Positions 1 through 8,439 of a stretch of 64,000 bases of DNA are shown piece after piece; position 1 is the stretch's first letter, and the number at the start of each line of letters is the position of its first letter. A program made the translations under genes and the position numbers. The notes under the pieces are model-generated. The model saw only the letters and a list, made by a program, of their open reading frames with translations. It was not told the origin of the DNA and made no database searches. The DNA comes from Ruegeria halocynthiae (GTDB lineage: Bacteria; Pseudomonadota; Alphaproteobacteria; Rhodobacterales; Rhodobacteraceae). The stretch covers positions 1 through 64,000 of the forward strand of contig NZ_FNNP01000010.1 in the NCBI RefSeq assembly GCF_900106805.1, written 5' to 3'.

Positions 1-302
1 AAACATGACAATCAAAACAATAAAAAACCCTTTGGACAAAACTTGAACAAAACACTCAAACAACAAAATATACACCAAGAACATTCCGAACCGGCATCCC
101 CATTTTTGGAGAGGCGCGTCAGTAAAGTATTGGCGTGAAATCTACACTCGAACTGTTTCAGCTATTCTCTGCATGCAGCTGAATTCGTTCACGCACGGCG
201 AGATTTCTGCAGGCAAAGACGCTCTGACAAAGGAACAGTCTCCAAATCTCCGGCGGGGACAATATCCTCAGTGCCCCGATTGGCCCAAGTCAAATTAGAC
301 CG
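1..302. other. Non-coding left edge, A-rich
   Basis: No convincing gene is visible. The first 80 bases are strongly A-rich on the plus strand with recurring CAAAAC/ACAAAAC words; the rest is ordinary. The stretch lies downstream of the cyclase gene on the minus strand. I saw no clear hairpin followed by a T-run. Confidence 0.5.
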
Positions 303-2084
303 CTAAAGCTGATAAACGGTTACCGGACCTGAACGTCCTTTGACCTGGAAGTCACCGACATGAGTCAAATCGAAAGACCGGCCAAGCAAACCCGCTGTCG
401 CTTCGCTGACCATTATCCTGGTTAACTCGTCTGACGGCAGGCTTCCGGCCAATGCTTCGATCCGGGCGCAAGTGTTCACTGTATCGCCGATAACCGTATA
501 GTTTATCCGGTCCACAGCCCCGATGTTGCCGACGATAAGTGGCCCTGTATGAAGGGCTATCTTGACACCGTAATCAATTCCAGCGTTGCTCAGAGACCGG
601 CGAATAGCCAAAGCGGCGCGGCACGCGCGTTCGGCATGATCCGCTTGTTCTTCCGGCGCGCCCCAAAATGCCAACACAGCGTCCCCAATGTATTTGTCGA
701 GAGTCCCTCCTTCTTGTTCAATACATCGGTTCAGTATCTCAAAATGCCGATTCAACATCTCAGCGGTGTCTTTCGGAGACATGGTTTCCGACGATGCGGT
801 AAACCCCTGAATATCAGCAAACATGACGGTCAACTCGACTTCTCGTGGTTGAACGATCGCCGTATTCCCGGTTTTGACAAGCTGCCTCACCAAAGCTCTG
901 GGCAGATAGGTTTCGAACCATCGCAAGCCGACCAACATTCTGTTGAAGGCAATAGCCTGCTGGTTCAACTCAGAGACACGAGATGGCGGCAGGTTGCCGA
1001 TCTGGTCCAAATTCAATTGACTGATCTCCATGGCCCCTTCCGTGGATCTGCGGATCGGAGCGGCGACGCGCTTGGCCAGCAACAACGCTGCCAAAACGGA
1101 GACCGCCACCAAACCCAAACCGACCAACACAGAATCGCTCAACCGTGACCACTGACCGCTCCAGTCGCTAAGCGGAGAGTACTGACCCACAACCCAAGGC
1201 ACGGAGCCAAAACTCTCCATCGTACTCGTCAAAATCAGCTGTTCACCTTGTTCCGTCTCGACCACGAACCCATCAAATGTGTCATCACGGCCGTGAAACT
1301 CGGGGGATACATTCAACATCTGCGCAATCACTGGATCACCAAGTGTGCTCACAGAATGCAGAGGGCTGGCCGAACTCAGATCGGTTGGCGCTAATTCGAG
1401 TATCTTTGGATGAGCCAAAACGTGATCGTCACCATACAGGATGAATCCCGTGACGCCGTATTTAGCGTTCAATTCACCTACGACCTCGGAAAAATGGTGG
1501 ACAGTGGAAGACACGATCACAGTCCCAAGATAATCCCCACCTTTCTGTATCGAAACGGCCACTGAGATATGAGTTCTTCCATCGTTGAAAAACGGCTCGT
1601 TCCAAAAGAAGCTCTCTTTATTTTTGACTTCTTGTATATAATGAACGGCACCTGCAGTAGGCGGTTCAACAGTGGGTGTAAAAACAGGTCCATCAGGACT
1701 AAATGTTTGCGTAATAAACAAGTAGCTGCCATCTGGGTAAACGACACCCAGATCAGTAAGATAGGGAACAGTCGCCGAAACTCCGGCGAAATAGGCATTC
1801 AGAAATTCTATATTCGCAAGGTCGATGTCGCCCGTTTCTGCACCTTTCTTCAAGGCTTTTGCCAATTTCTCAATCGGTGCCGTCAAATCTATGACATTCT
1901 CTTCAATCGTATCGATGATCATCTCAGCAGATGTGTTTAGCAACTCTGTGGTGTTTTGAATGTTTGCGTAGGTCGATACGAAAAGCACCGTTCCTGCTGA
2001 AAGGGCGGCCATCCCGCCAATAATCAGAGCCAAAAGAGCGGAAATTCCAATTCTGGCATTGGACTTCGTGTCTGTTCTAGGCAT
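303..2084 (-). CDS. Membrane-bound class III adenylate/guanylate cyclase with Cache sensor domain
   Basis: Predicted to make cAMP in response to an extracellular signal. About 593 residues: an N-terminal membrane segment (about 12-36), a large periplasmic Cache-like domain (about 40-305), a second membrane segment (about 312-335), a HAMP-like linker, and a C-terminal class III catalytic domain (about 415-593). The catalytic part shows a metal-binding Asp in FADIQGFT, LDKYIGDA with the Lys expected for adenine recognition, and VIGDTVNTCARIE with the transition-state Asn and Arg. The fit is better to adenylate than guanylate cyclase. A GTG three codons upstream (2093) is possible, but neither start has a clear ribosome site. 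It stands alone on the minus strand, so its target is unknown. The class call is firm; the ligand is not known. Confidence 0.88.
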   Translation of the reverse strand: MPRTDTKSNARIGISALLALIIGGMAALSAGTVLFVSTYANIQNTTELLNTSAEMIIDTIEENVIDLTAPIEKLAKALKKGAETGDIDLANIEFLNAYFAGVSATVPYLTDLGVVYPDGSYLFITQTFSPDGPVFTPTVEPPTAGAVHYIQEVKNKESFFWNEPFFNDGRTHISVAVSIQKGGDYLGTVIVSSTVHHFSEVVGELNAKYGVTGFILYGDDHVLAHPKILELAPTDLSSASPLHSVSTLGDPVIAQMLNVSPEFHGRDDTFDGFVVETEQGEQLILTSTMESFGSVPWVVGQYSPLSDWSGQWSRLSDSVLVGLGLVAVSVLAALLLAKRVAAPIRRSTEGAMEISQLNLDQIGNLPPSRVSELNQQAIAFNRMLVGLRWFETYLPRALVRQLVKTGNTAIVQPREVELTVMFADIQGFTASSETMSPKDTAEMLNRHFEILNRCIEQEGGTLDKYIGDAVLAFWGAPEEQADHAERACRAALAIRRSLSNAGIDYGVKIALHTGPLIVGNIGAVDRINYTVIGDTVNTCARIEALAGSLPSDELTRIMVSEATAGLLGRSFDLTHVGDFQVKGRSGPVTVYQL

Positions 2085-2224
2085 CGACAACACTTTTCGG
2101 TAGAAGCATCAGTCCGAACTCAGGAGACTCTTGATGTTAAACATGACATAAGGCGCAGAAAGGGAGTGATTGAGGCCGTCGAAATGACAACTCGGAGCAG
2201 CTCCAAACGTATCCCATCATCAGA

Positions 2225-3367
2225 TCAATAAAACATAGGATTCGAGCCAACTCTACTGGTTTCAGATCTATGCCTTATCATTCCTTTCAAAAGAGAGATA
2301 AATATTATGATATTCGGAGCAATGTAGAATCTATCGAACGCCGCCGGAAAGAGGCAAAAATGTACGAAAATCATTGAAATTGATGCTAAGCACAAACAAA
2401 AACCTAAATCCCGGTCATCGTGTTCTAGATAGGAAATCAACAGGCCTACGACGAGCAGATAAATGACAACATATTTGCCGAAAACAATACTATACACGCC
2501 CCTGAAGTAAGCTTTGAGATAGTCTCCAAGATCCGCAGATATTACCATGTCCTGCGGGTAGAAATTCTGGCTAATCAAAGTGTAATGGAATAATTTCTGA
2601 TGACTATATCCGTCAAAGTAGAATTTCGTAAATATAAATGGAATAAGGGTTACGAGGAGAACTGAAATTAACACCTTAAGACTGACTCGTTCATATAAAA
2701 ACAAAACCAGAACCGTAATAGAAGTGAACACGATATAATCAGGACGTATTGAGACAATGAGTATTGCAAGCAACAGAGTTAGAAAAGCATGCCGACCAAT
2801 AGAATAAATAAACGCTAGTAGCAAAAGAACCGCTAGGGCGTCAGGAGATTGCTCTCTGCCGACGTCGATTACGCCCAAGTAAGGAATAGCGAGCATTGTA
2901 AGCAGTACGCACATAAAACCAAATCGCAACATGTACAAACCCACGAGAAATGTAATACTTGCAGCAGATACCGCGCCAATCAATATCGTAGAGCTTACCA
3001 GCGATCCAGTTATGTTATTCCCAGCCTTGATGATAGCCAGATAACCATACCTGCTTTCGAAGAACGGCATATGCTGTCGCAGCGCCTCTTCGTCTGTAAG
3101 CAAAGTGCCCGTAAAGTCATCTGCCTCCAACTTCTGCACAATATGCTCCGAAGTATTTTGCAAAATCTCTTCGCGAACACGTAAATTTAATCGATCACCG
3201 TCTTCCAGTTCATTATCCAAAATTACCGATAGGTAGCTTATCAAATCCGGATTGTATTTCGGATGCTCATAGGTTTGTTGGAATACAGCACCTGAGAATA
3301 TCAATACGACAAAAAATGCCACAAAGTTCATGGCTGGGCGCAATATACCGCTCAATCCATTTAACAT
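2225..3367 (-). CDS. Polytopic membrane protein of unknown function, polysaccharide region
   Basis: About 380 residues with a short N-terminal hydrophobic segment, an exported loop of roughly 90 residues, then about eight to nine closely spaced membrane segments up to the C terminus. I do not recognise the family. The layout and neighbours suggest a polysaccharide polymerase or GT-C-like role, but there is no diagnostic motif. A GGAGG six bases upstream fixes the start at the ATG at 3367; an upstream in-frame TTG overlaps that ribosome site and is unlikely. The coding sequence is visibly AT-rich compared with genes further right, which fits acquired surface-polysaccharide DNA. It lies downstream of the PLP decarboxylase on the same strand, separated by about 160 bases. 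Confidence 0.7.
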   Translation of the reverse strand: MLNGLSGILRPAMNFVAFFVVLIFSGAVFQQTYEHPKYNPDLISYLSVILDNELEDGDRLNLRVREEILQNTSEHIVQKLEADDFTGTLLTDEEALRQHMPFFESRYGYLAIIKAGNNITGSLVSSTILIGAVSAASITFLVGLYMLRFGFMCVLLTMLAIPYLGVIDVGREQSPDALAVLLLLAFIYSIGRHAFLTLLLAILIVSIRPDYIVFTSITVLVLFLYERVSLKVLISVLLVTLIPFIFTKFYFDGYSHQKLFHYTLISQNFYPQDMVISADLGDYLKAYFRGVYSIVFGKYVVIYLLVVGLLISYLEHDDRDLGFCLCLASISMIFVHFCLFPAAFDRFYIAPNIIIFISLLKGMIRHRSETSRVGSNPMFY

Positions 3368-3528
3368 TTTAACCTCCAAACAAACCCACCTAAATGTTCT
3401 ACATTTTCAAATCGAAGCTGTCAAAAGTCACTGTTTCTCGGCAATCAACACCTCAAGGAGAATAAAATAATCACCCATTTTTATAACAAGAAAACTCACC
3501 GTCAAAGACACCAGCCATAAGCAAGTAA

Positions 3529-4758
3529 CTAATACCGATCGGTAAACCCATCTCGAGTAACATCTACTATATTCGACTTTTCAAATAGAACTTCATTGGG
3601 GTGAGGATGGCTTATGAAGTTGATTGGACTAGCCGTCAAACCATAGGCCCCACTACAGTGAAGCGCAACGACATCCCCCTCATTCAAGCGCGGCAGAGAA
3701 ACGGCGTTGCCCAACCTGTCTATCGAGGTGCACAACGGGCCAACAAGGTTCACCTTTTCTGCGTCACCGCTCTCACCCAATACGTGCATTTTGTAGTTAC
3801 GATGAATTACCATCCCGAAATGACCGGAAGCCGGCAAATGATTATTCATGCCTCCGTCACATATAGCAATTCGCTGACCCCTGGACTCTTTGATGTTGAC
3901 TACGCTTGTCAGAAAAAAACCTGCTTCTCCGACCAAATAACGCCCCAATTCCAAAATCAATCTGGTATCAGAGAATCTGGCTTCAGCACAAAACTCTTCA
4001 ATCTCAGTGCAAATACCGTCTGCAATGTCTTCCAAATTCAGCGGGGTGTCACCGTGATGATAGGGAATCCCTAAGCCCGAACCAAAAATCAATTTTTGAG
4101 GAACGATATTGTTTAACTGGCACACTTCGCGAAAGACCGATAGGAAAACTCGGTAGTTTTCGCAAACCGCCTCTGGATTCAAGCACTGTGTTCCTGAATA
4201 GATATGAAATCCAATAACTGACAAATTGGGCAAAGCCACTATTTCCGGCACTTGCTCCCTCGCCTCTTCAACGTCGATGCCAAATGGGCTTGGGCGTCCC
4301 GCCATGTGATCGCCAAATCCCTTTGGTACGAATGATGGCGCTAACCGAATAAGTACGTTTTGCCGGCGCCCGAACTCTCCAGCTACTTTATTTGCGATTT
4401 TTGCTTCTCGTACATTCTCGATGATCAATTCACCGATATCATTTTCGATCGCTTCTGCGATTTCGACCTCACGCTTTCCGGGTCCTGTAAAACTTGCCTG
4501 AGCTGGCCCCCAACCTGCATGTTTCGCAAGACGAAATTCACCAATAGAGGATACGTCGACGAACTCGATGCGCTGCGACAGCCATTTAAGAAGGCCGGGA
4601 TTTGGATTACATTTTACTGCATAGCTTAATGCGAACCGTTTCCCAAAAGCAGCCTGTATGTCAGCAATTCGGCTATCTATTGCTTCGGTAAAATATACGT
4701 AGCTTGGTGTTCCGAACCGATCGACAACTTCCTTTAGGCGTGCGTCAAATTCCTTCAT
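3529..4758 (-). CDS. Fold-type III PLP-dependent decarboxylase, exosortase-system type
   Basis: Belongs to the diaminopimelate/ornithine decarboxylase family (409 residues, usual length). The PLP lysine lies in YAVKCNPNP near residue 49, the phosphate-binding glycine loop is FGSGLGIPY, and the C-terminal barrel carries GPLCTSID and SGAYGLTASPINF as in the family. Its start follows the acyl carrier protein stop by one base, and the ligase is two genes upstream. This trio is the known exosortase-associated set, where the decarboxylase is thought to act on a carrier-bound or activated amino acid rather than in lysine biosynthesis. That role is inference from context; ordinary diaminopimelate decarboxylase is less likely because of the operon. 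It is probably expressed in one transcript with the genes from 7160 downward. Confidence 0.85.
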   Translation of the reverse strand: MKEFDARLKEVVDRFGTPSYVYFTEAIDSRIADIQAAFGKRFALSYAVKCNPNPGLLKWLSQRIEFVDVSSIGEFRLAKHAGWGPAQASFTGPGKREVEIAEAIENDIGELIIENVREAKIANKVAGEFGRRQNVLIRLAPSFVPKGFGDHMAGRPSPFGIDVEEAREQVPEIVALPNLSVIGFHIYSGTQCLNPEAVCENYRVFLSVFREVCQLNNIVPQKLIFGSGLGIPYHHGDTPLNLEDIADGICTEIEEFCAEARFSDTRLILELGRYLVGEAGFFLTSVVNIKESRGQRIAICDGGMNNHLPASGHFGMVIHRNYKMHVLGESGDAEKVNLVGPLCTSIDRLGNAVSLPRLNEGDVVALHCSGAYGLTASPINFISHPHPNEVLFEKSNIVDVTRDGFTDRY

Positions 4759-4759
4759 A

Positions 4760-4996
4760 TCAAGACTGACTTTTTATCAGTGCAACGATCCTGTTGATAG
4801 TGTCGAAGTTCTCCAGTGTCACATCTGCGGGATGAATATCTATACGCGCTTTCTCTTCTACGAAAGTTATCATGTTCATCATCGCAACCGAGTCCAGAAT
4901 ACCCGTAGAAAACAGTTCCGTATCAGGATCAATCTGCTCTTCGATATTAAGGGATTCGCTCATAAAGTCGATCATGTCTTGTGCCGATAGAACCAT
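4760..4996 (-). CDS. Acyl carrier protein, stand-alone
   Basis: A 78-residue acidic helical protein of the phosphopantetheine carrier family. The attachment serine is Ser36 in the GILDSVAMM motif, the standard position. The start is taken as ATG 4996; an in-frame GTG at 5008 is possible, with a GAG(G) stretch just in front of it. It sits between the AMP-forming ligase and the PLP decarboxylase and not near fatty-acid genes, so it is most likely a dedicated carrier for a small acid or amino acid loaded by that ligase, comparable in logic to DltC. The partner assignment is inferred from position. Confidence 0.88.
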   Translation of the reverse strand: MVLSAQDMIDFMSESLNIEEQIDPDTELFSTGILDSVAMMNMITFVEEKARIDIHPADVTLENFDTINRIVALIKSQS

Positions 4997-5046
4997 TGCT
5001 GAATGCACCTCGAATATTCAGTTCAATTTTACTTTATAGACTAGCC

Positions 5047-6603
5047 CTAACTATTGATCTGGGCGTTGGCAATAATTGTCGTCCGATCCAGCTTTCCACT
5101 AGCTGTTCGCGGCATCTGACCAGGCCAGACGCAAACATGACGCGGAACCATGTATCCCGGCATTACTTTCTTACAATGGGTTAATAATGCCGCCGAAGAA
5201 AACCCGTCGGCCTCTGTCACTGCCAAATGAACAATCTGACCCAAGTCATCGTCTTCAACGCCAAATGCAACCACATCACAGACCAACCCACTGAGGGAGA
5301 CAAGATCCTCCACCTCAGTTGGGCTTAGCCGAAACCCACTGGTTTTAATGAGGTCGTCAGCACGGCTGACGAACCACAAATCACCGTCGTCGTCTACGCG
5401 GACAATATCACCACTATACACGACAGGCGTGTCTCCAATCACATCAATCAGCTCCGGGCAGGGTCGTATCTTCTTCTGGGTCAGCGCCGGTTGCCGCCAA
5501 TACCCAAGGCTGACAAGCGGACCAGCGTGGACCAACTCGCCTTGCTCGCCTGGTCCCGCCAGCCCTTCTCCGTGTTTAATAACAAAGACTTGAGAATTTG
5601 GCACTGGTTGACCAATTGCACCCAATTTCTTCTGGAACTTCTCAGGTAGAAGGTAGGTCGACCGAAAGGCTTCTGTAAGGCCGTACATCAAGTAGATCTT
5701 AACCTTTGGAAAAGTCTCTGACATGCTCTCAAGTATATCAATCGGGATCTTGCCACCTGTGTTTGTGATCAGACGCAGCGAATTCAATGCTTCAGGCGAC
5801 TTTCTGAGCAGCCGGACAATCTGGTTCCACAATGGTGGAACACCTGCAAATCCGGTTACTTCGTGTGCTTGAATACTTTTTACTATTTCCGCGGGCATAA
5901 TAACGGGCTGATGCACAACACTGCCACCAACCATCAGCATAGTAGTCAACTGGTTCAAACCAGCATCAAAGCTGTACGGTAATACCGACAAAAGGCGATC
6001 ATTTCTATTCAAATTCAGGTATTCGATTACCGTCTCAGCACCAATGAGAATGTTTCGGTGACTCAACATGACTCCTTTCGGCATCCCGGTCGAACCCGAA
6101 GTATAGATGATCATCGCCAGATCCTCAGCCGCGGCGTTAAACTCCTCAGCTTTTTCTGGTTTGTCCTGATTTGATCCGTCTTCCTGAGATCCTGCTAAGT
6201 AAAACTTGTTGTCGAACACCAAGACACCGCGTACATCTTCAGGCAGGGTCCGGTTCGCCAGACCTTTCTGTGCACTCTTTCCAACAATAATCGCACTCGA
6301 CCCAGAATCTTTCGCCACGTACAGAAGTTGTTCAGTTGTCCATTGGAAATGCACATTGGCTACTACTGCACCAATCTTGGCGGCACCAAACATCGCAACG
6401 ACTTCTTCAATCGATTTGCGTAGATGAACGACCACCCTGTCACCGGGACCAACACCAATGCTGGTCAGGTAACGAGCGACAACATCAGCCTCAGAAATCA
6501 ATTCAGAATATGAGATTGAACGGCGGGCATCATACAACGCCACTTTGTCCGCGTTCTCGTTTAGATTATCGGCAAGCAGGCGATAAAGGTTTGAACCCTT
6601 CAC
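5047..6603 (-). CDS. AMP-forming acyl/amino-acyl ligase, exosortase-system type
   Basis: ANL-superfamily adenylating enzyme of 518 residues that should activate a carboxylic or amino acid as the adenylate and pass it to the neighbouring carrier protein. Visible signatures are the P-loop-like YTSGSTGMPKG (about 168-178), LMYGLTEAF (about 313-321), the YSGDIVRVDDDGDLWFVSR region with its hinge, and the C-terminal catalytic lysine in TASGKLDRT. The start is GTG at 6603, supported by an AAAAAGGTG ribosome site about eight bases upstream inside the end of the preceding gene. It lies two bases after the LbH acyltransferase stop, so the two are translationally linked. The family is certain; the substrate cannot be read from the sequence by eye. 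Confidence 0.87.
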   Translation of the reverse strand: MKGSNLYRLLADNLNENADKVALYDARRSISYSELISEADVVARYLTSIGVGPGDRVVVHLRKSIEEVVAMFGAAKIGAVVANVHFQWTTEQLLYVAKDSGSSAIIVGKSAQKGLANRTLPEDVRGVLVFDNKFYLAGSQEDGSNQDKPEKAEEFNAAAEDLAMIIYTSGSTGMPKGVMLSHRNILIGAETVIEYLNLNRNDRLLSVLPYSFDAGLNQLTTMLMVGGSVVHQPVIMPAEIVKSIQAHEVTGFAGVPPLWNQIVRLLRKSPEALNSLRLITNTGGKIPIDILESMSETFPKVKIYLMYGLTEAFRSTYLLPEKFQKKLGAIGQPVPNSQVFVIKHGEGLAGPGEQGELVHAGPLVSLGYWRQPALTQKKIRPCPELIDVIGDTPVVYSGDIVRVDDDGDLWFVSRADDLIKTSGFRLSPTEVEDLVSLSGLVCDVVAFGVEDDDLGQIVHLAVTEADGFSSAALLTHCKKVMPGYMVPRHVCVWPGQMPRTASGKLDRTTIIANAQINS

Positions 6604-6605
6604 GA

Positions 6606-7160
6606 TCAGAGCACCTTTTTCTTTTCGGCCGAAGCTGGCTGCTTTGCGCCAGCTGTCATTCTACCAAGCCTCGGGAATATCCGAGCCGGGGACCCCACAA
6701 CAGTCGAGTCAGAAGGTACATTGGTCGCGACTGCTGTGTTGGCACCTATATGTACTCGATCCCCAATACGTATGTTTCCAAGAACTGTGGAATTCACACC
6801 AATAAACACATCATTACCTATAATTGGGGCCCCTTGCCCCATATTGGTTCCGATTGTGACATTATGCATAACTCCACAACGGTCGCCAATTACTGCGTCA
6901 GAATGAATGGAAAGGCTGCCTTCCGCGTGAATGATATGGAAGTCTTCGCCCAAAACTGTCTTCGGTGGTATCCAAATTTTTGTCACATTCAGAATGAAAA
7001 CCTTGAGAAACCCGTAGATTTTATTTGCAAACCACCGCGCCACCGGCGTCTTTCGGTGAATTGCCCAACGCCCGAAGCGATAGACTTGCAATGAAATAAA
7101 AGCCGCATCCAGTACAGATCGCCCATGGCGATCATAATCGCCTCTTATAACTGAGAACAT
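6606..7160 (-). CDS. Left-handed beta-helix acyltransferase, serine acetyltransferase-like
   Basis: A 184-residue hexapeptide-repeat protein. Imperfect [LIV]-G-x4 repeats run from about residue 80 to 165 (IHSDAVIGDRCGVMHNV, GAPIIGNDVFIGVNST, IRIGDRVHIGANTAV), with the conserved catalytic His before the repeats in DFHIIHAEG. It matches the CysE/sugar O-acetyltransferase branch. In this position, first in the run ligase-ACP-decarboxylase, it more likely acylates a sugar or amine of the surface polymer than makes O-acetylserine. The start is ATG 7160 with a weak GTGAG site. Substrate unknown. Confidence 0.8.
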   Translation of the reverse strand: MFSVIRGDYDRHGRSVLDAAFISLQVYRFGRWAIHRKTPVARWFANKIYGFLKVFILNVTKIWIPPKTVLGEDFHIIHAEGSLSIHSDAVIGDRCGVMHNVTIGTNMGQGAPIIGNDVFIGVNSTVLGNIRIGDRVHIGANTAVATNVPSDSTVVGSPARIFPRLGRMTAGAKQPASAEKKKVL

Positions 7161-7301
7161 TTATTTAACTCACTTCAAAAAAACCGGTTCTGATGTCTGT
7201 GCCCTGACACAAGCGTTTCAATCTCCACCTTCTGTTGGATCATAACGGAAGGACAAGAGCGAATGACTGACCGATTGCAGGCCACCCGCAGTATTTAAGC
7301 G

Positions 7302-8342
7302 TCATCCCAAAAGGTCCAGAGTTCGCCTGATATCCTCCCAATCCACACGAAATTTGTGTTGTGTCCCTTCTCCTACTACAAATGCATATCTCTGATCCTG
7401 CCTGTCTGTCACGACTTTCAACACGGCAACTGTACGGCTCGGGGGCTGAATTACAAAAAGCGTGGCATGAGGCGGCATCATCACCAATCCATGTGCCAAA
7501 TGGCTTCCTTCTACGCCCGCAATTATGTTTGCTTGACCACATATAAGTGCGATCTGATCTACGCTCGCACTCGCCGGATCCAGGATATGAAACCCATAGG
7601 TATCAGAGAGCTTTTCGGCAATTTGCCTTTCATTTTCCAGGACTCTCGCATCACCGGACTGACCTCGTAGAATAAACACTCCGGGCAAAGGTTCTATAGT
7701 TTTCCCGGCAAGCAAACGTTTCCGGGCGTCTCTTGCCCGATCGGCCTTTCCTGAATTGTTTGGTAGGTCCTCGAACAGAATTAGCTCATCGAAGTGGACA
7801 TTTGTTATACGCTTGGGCGCCATGCCCAGAAGACTTTCATATCTGGGAACATGACCGCTGGGTTCAGATGCAGTTGTGACCGGTTGGCCAAAAGGCTCCG
7901 TCAGTAGATAAGTAAGGCAATCTTCACGCAGCCAACTTCCAAACCAGCGGTTTCCAATCCAACTTTCGTACATCACCCCACTCATCGCTTCAGTGGGCTT
8001 ATTGTATGAGATCGATCGAGATTGACGTGCACGCAAGTGATGCCGGCCCTGCTTTGAATAAATCACCCCATCGACGAGATCCACATCCCGGAAACGATGT
8101 GCATAGGTCGGCGACTCATGCACAACAAAATCACCACGGAATGATCGGATTACCGCGTCTACCGGCGCAAATTCGGTGTCTTCAATCCGTTCGAGCTGAC
8201 CCGGCAGGAACACGGCGGGTGGTACATGGTTATCATCGGCTTGAGCGACTTCCCATCTGTCATCAGATTGGGTCAGAATACTATGTACAGGGCGGTGTAC
8301 AATCGTACTTAATTTATCAAATAGTGGATTGAATGAAATCAT
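7302..8342 (-). CDS. Glycosyltransferase family 61 (DUF563-like)
   Basis: A 346-residue soluble protein. The C-terminal half carries the GT61-type region with ERQIAEKLSDTYGFHILDP and the motif GVEGSHLAHGLVMMPP followed by a hydrophobic strand, which is typical of bacterial capsule-type GT61 enzymes. It should transfer a sugar during polysaccharide assembly in the cytoplasm. About 140 bases separate it from the LbH gene downstream, and it lies next to the SGNH esterase upstream, all on the minus strand. The start is ATG 8342 preceded by GGAA. Donor and acceptor cannot be predicted. Confidence 0.75.
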   Translation of the reverse strand: MISFNPLFDKLSTIVHRPVHSILTQSDDRWEVAQADDNHVPPAVFLPGQLERIEDTEFAPVDAVIRSFRGDFVVHESPTYAHRFRDVDLVDGVIYSKQGRHHLRARQSRSISYNKPTEAMSGVMYESWIGNRWFGSWLREDCLTYLLTEPFGQPVTTASEPSGHVPRYESLLGMAPKRITNVHFDELILFEDLPNNSGKADRARDARKRLLAGKTIEPLPGVFILRGQSGDARVLENERQIAEKLSDTYGFHILDPASASVDQIALICGQANIIAGVEGSHLAHGLVMMPPHATLFVIQPPSRTVAVLKVVTDRQDQRYAFVVGEGTQHKFRVDWEDIRRTLDLLG

Positions 8343-8439
8343 TTCAAATTCCGAGCTTCGCTTGCATCAAGCACCCTCTGCCGCCGCAACGGACGGTTTA
8401 TCGACAATCTCTGGCATTAAACGACATCCAACCAACATC

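Noticed and set aside
1..80. Possible repeat array of CAAAAC words
   Set aside because: Spacing and sequence are irregular; it is better described as an A-rich tract than a repeat array or CRISPR.
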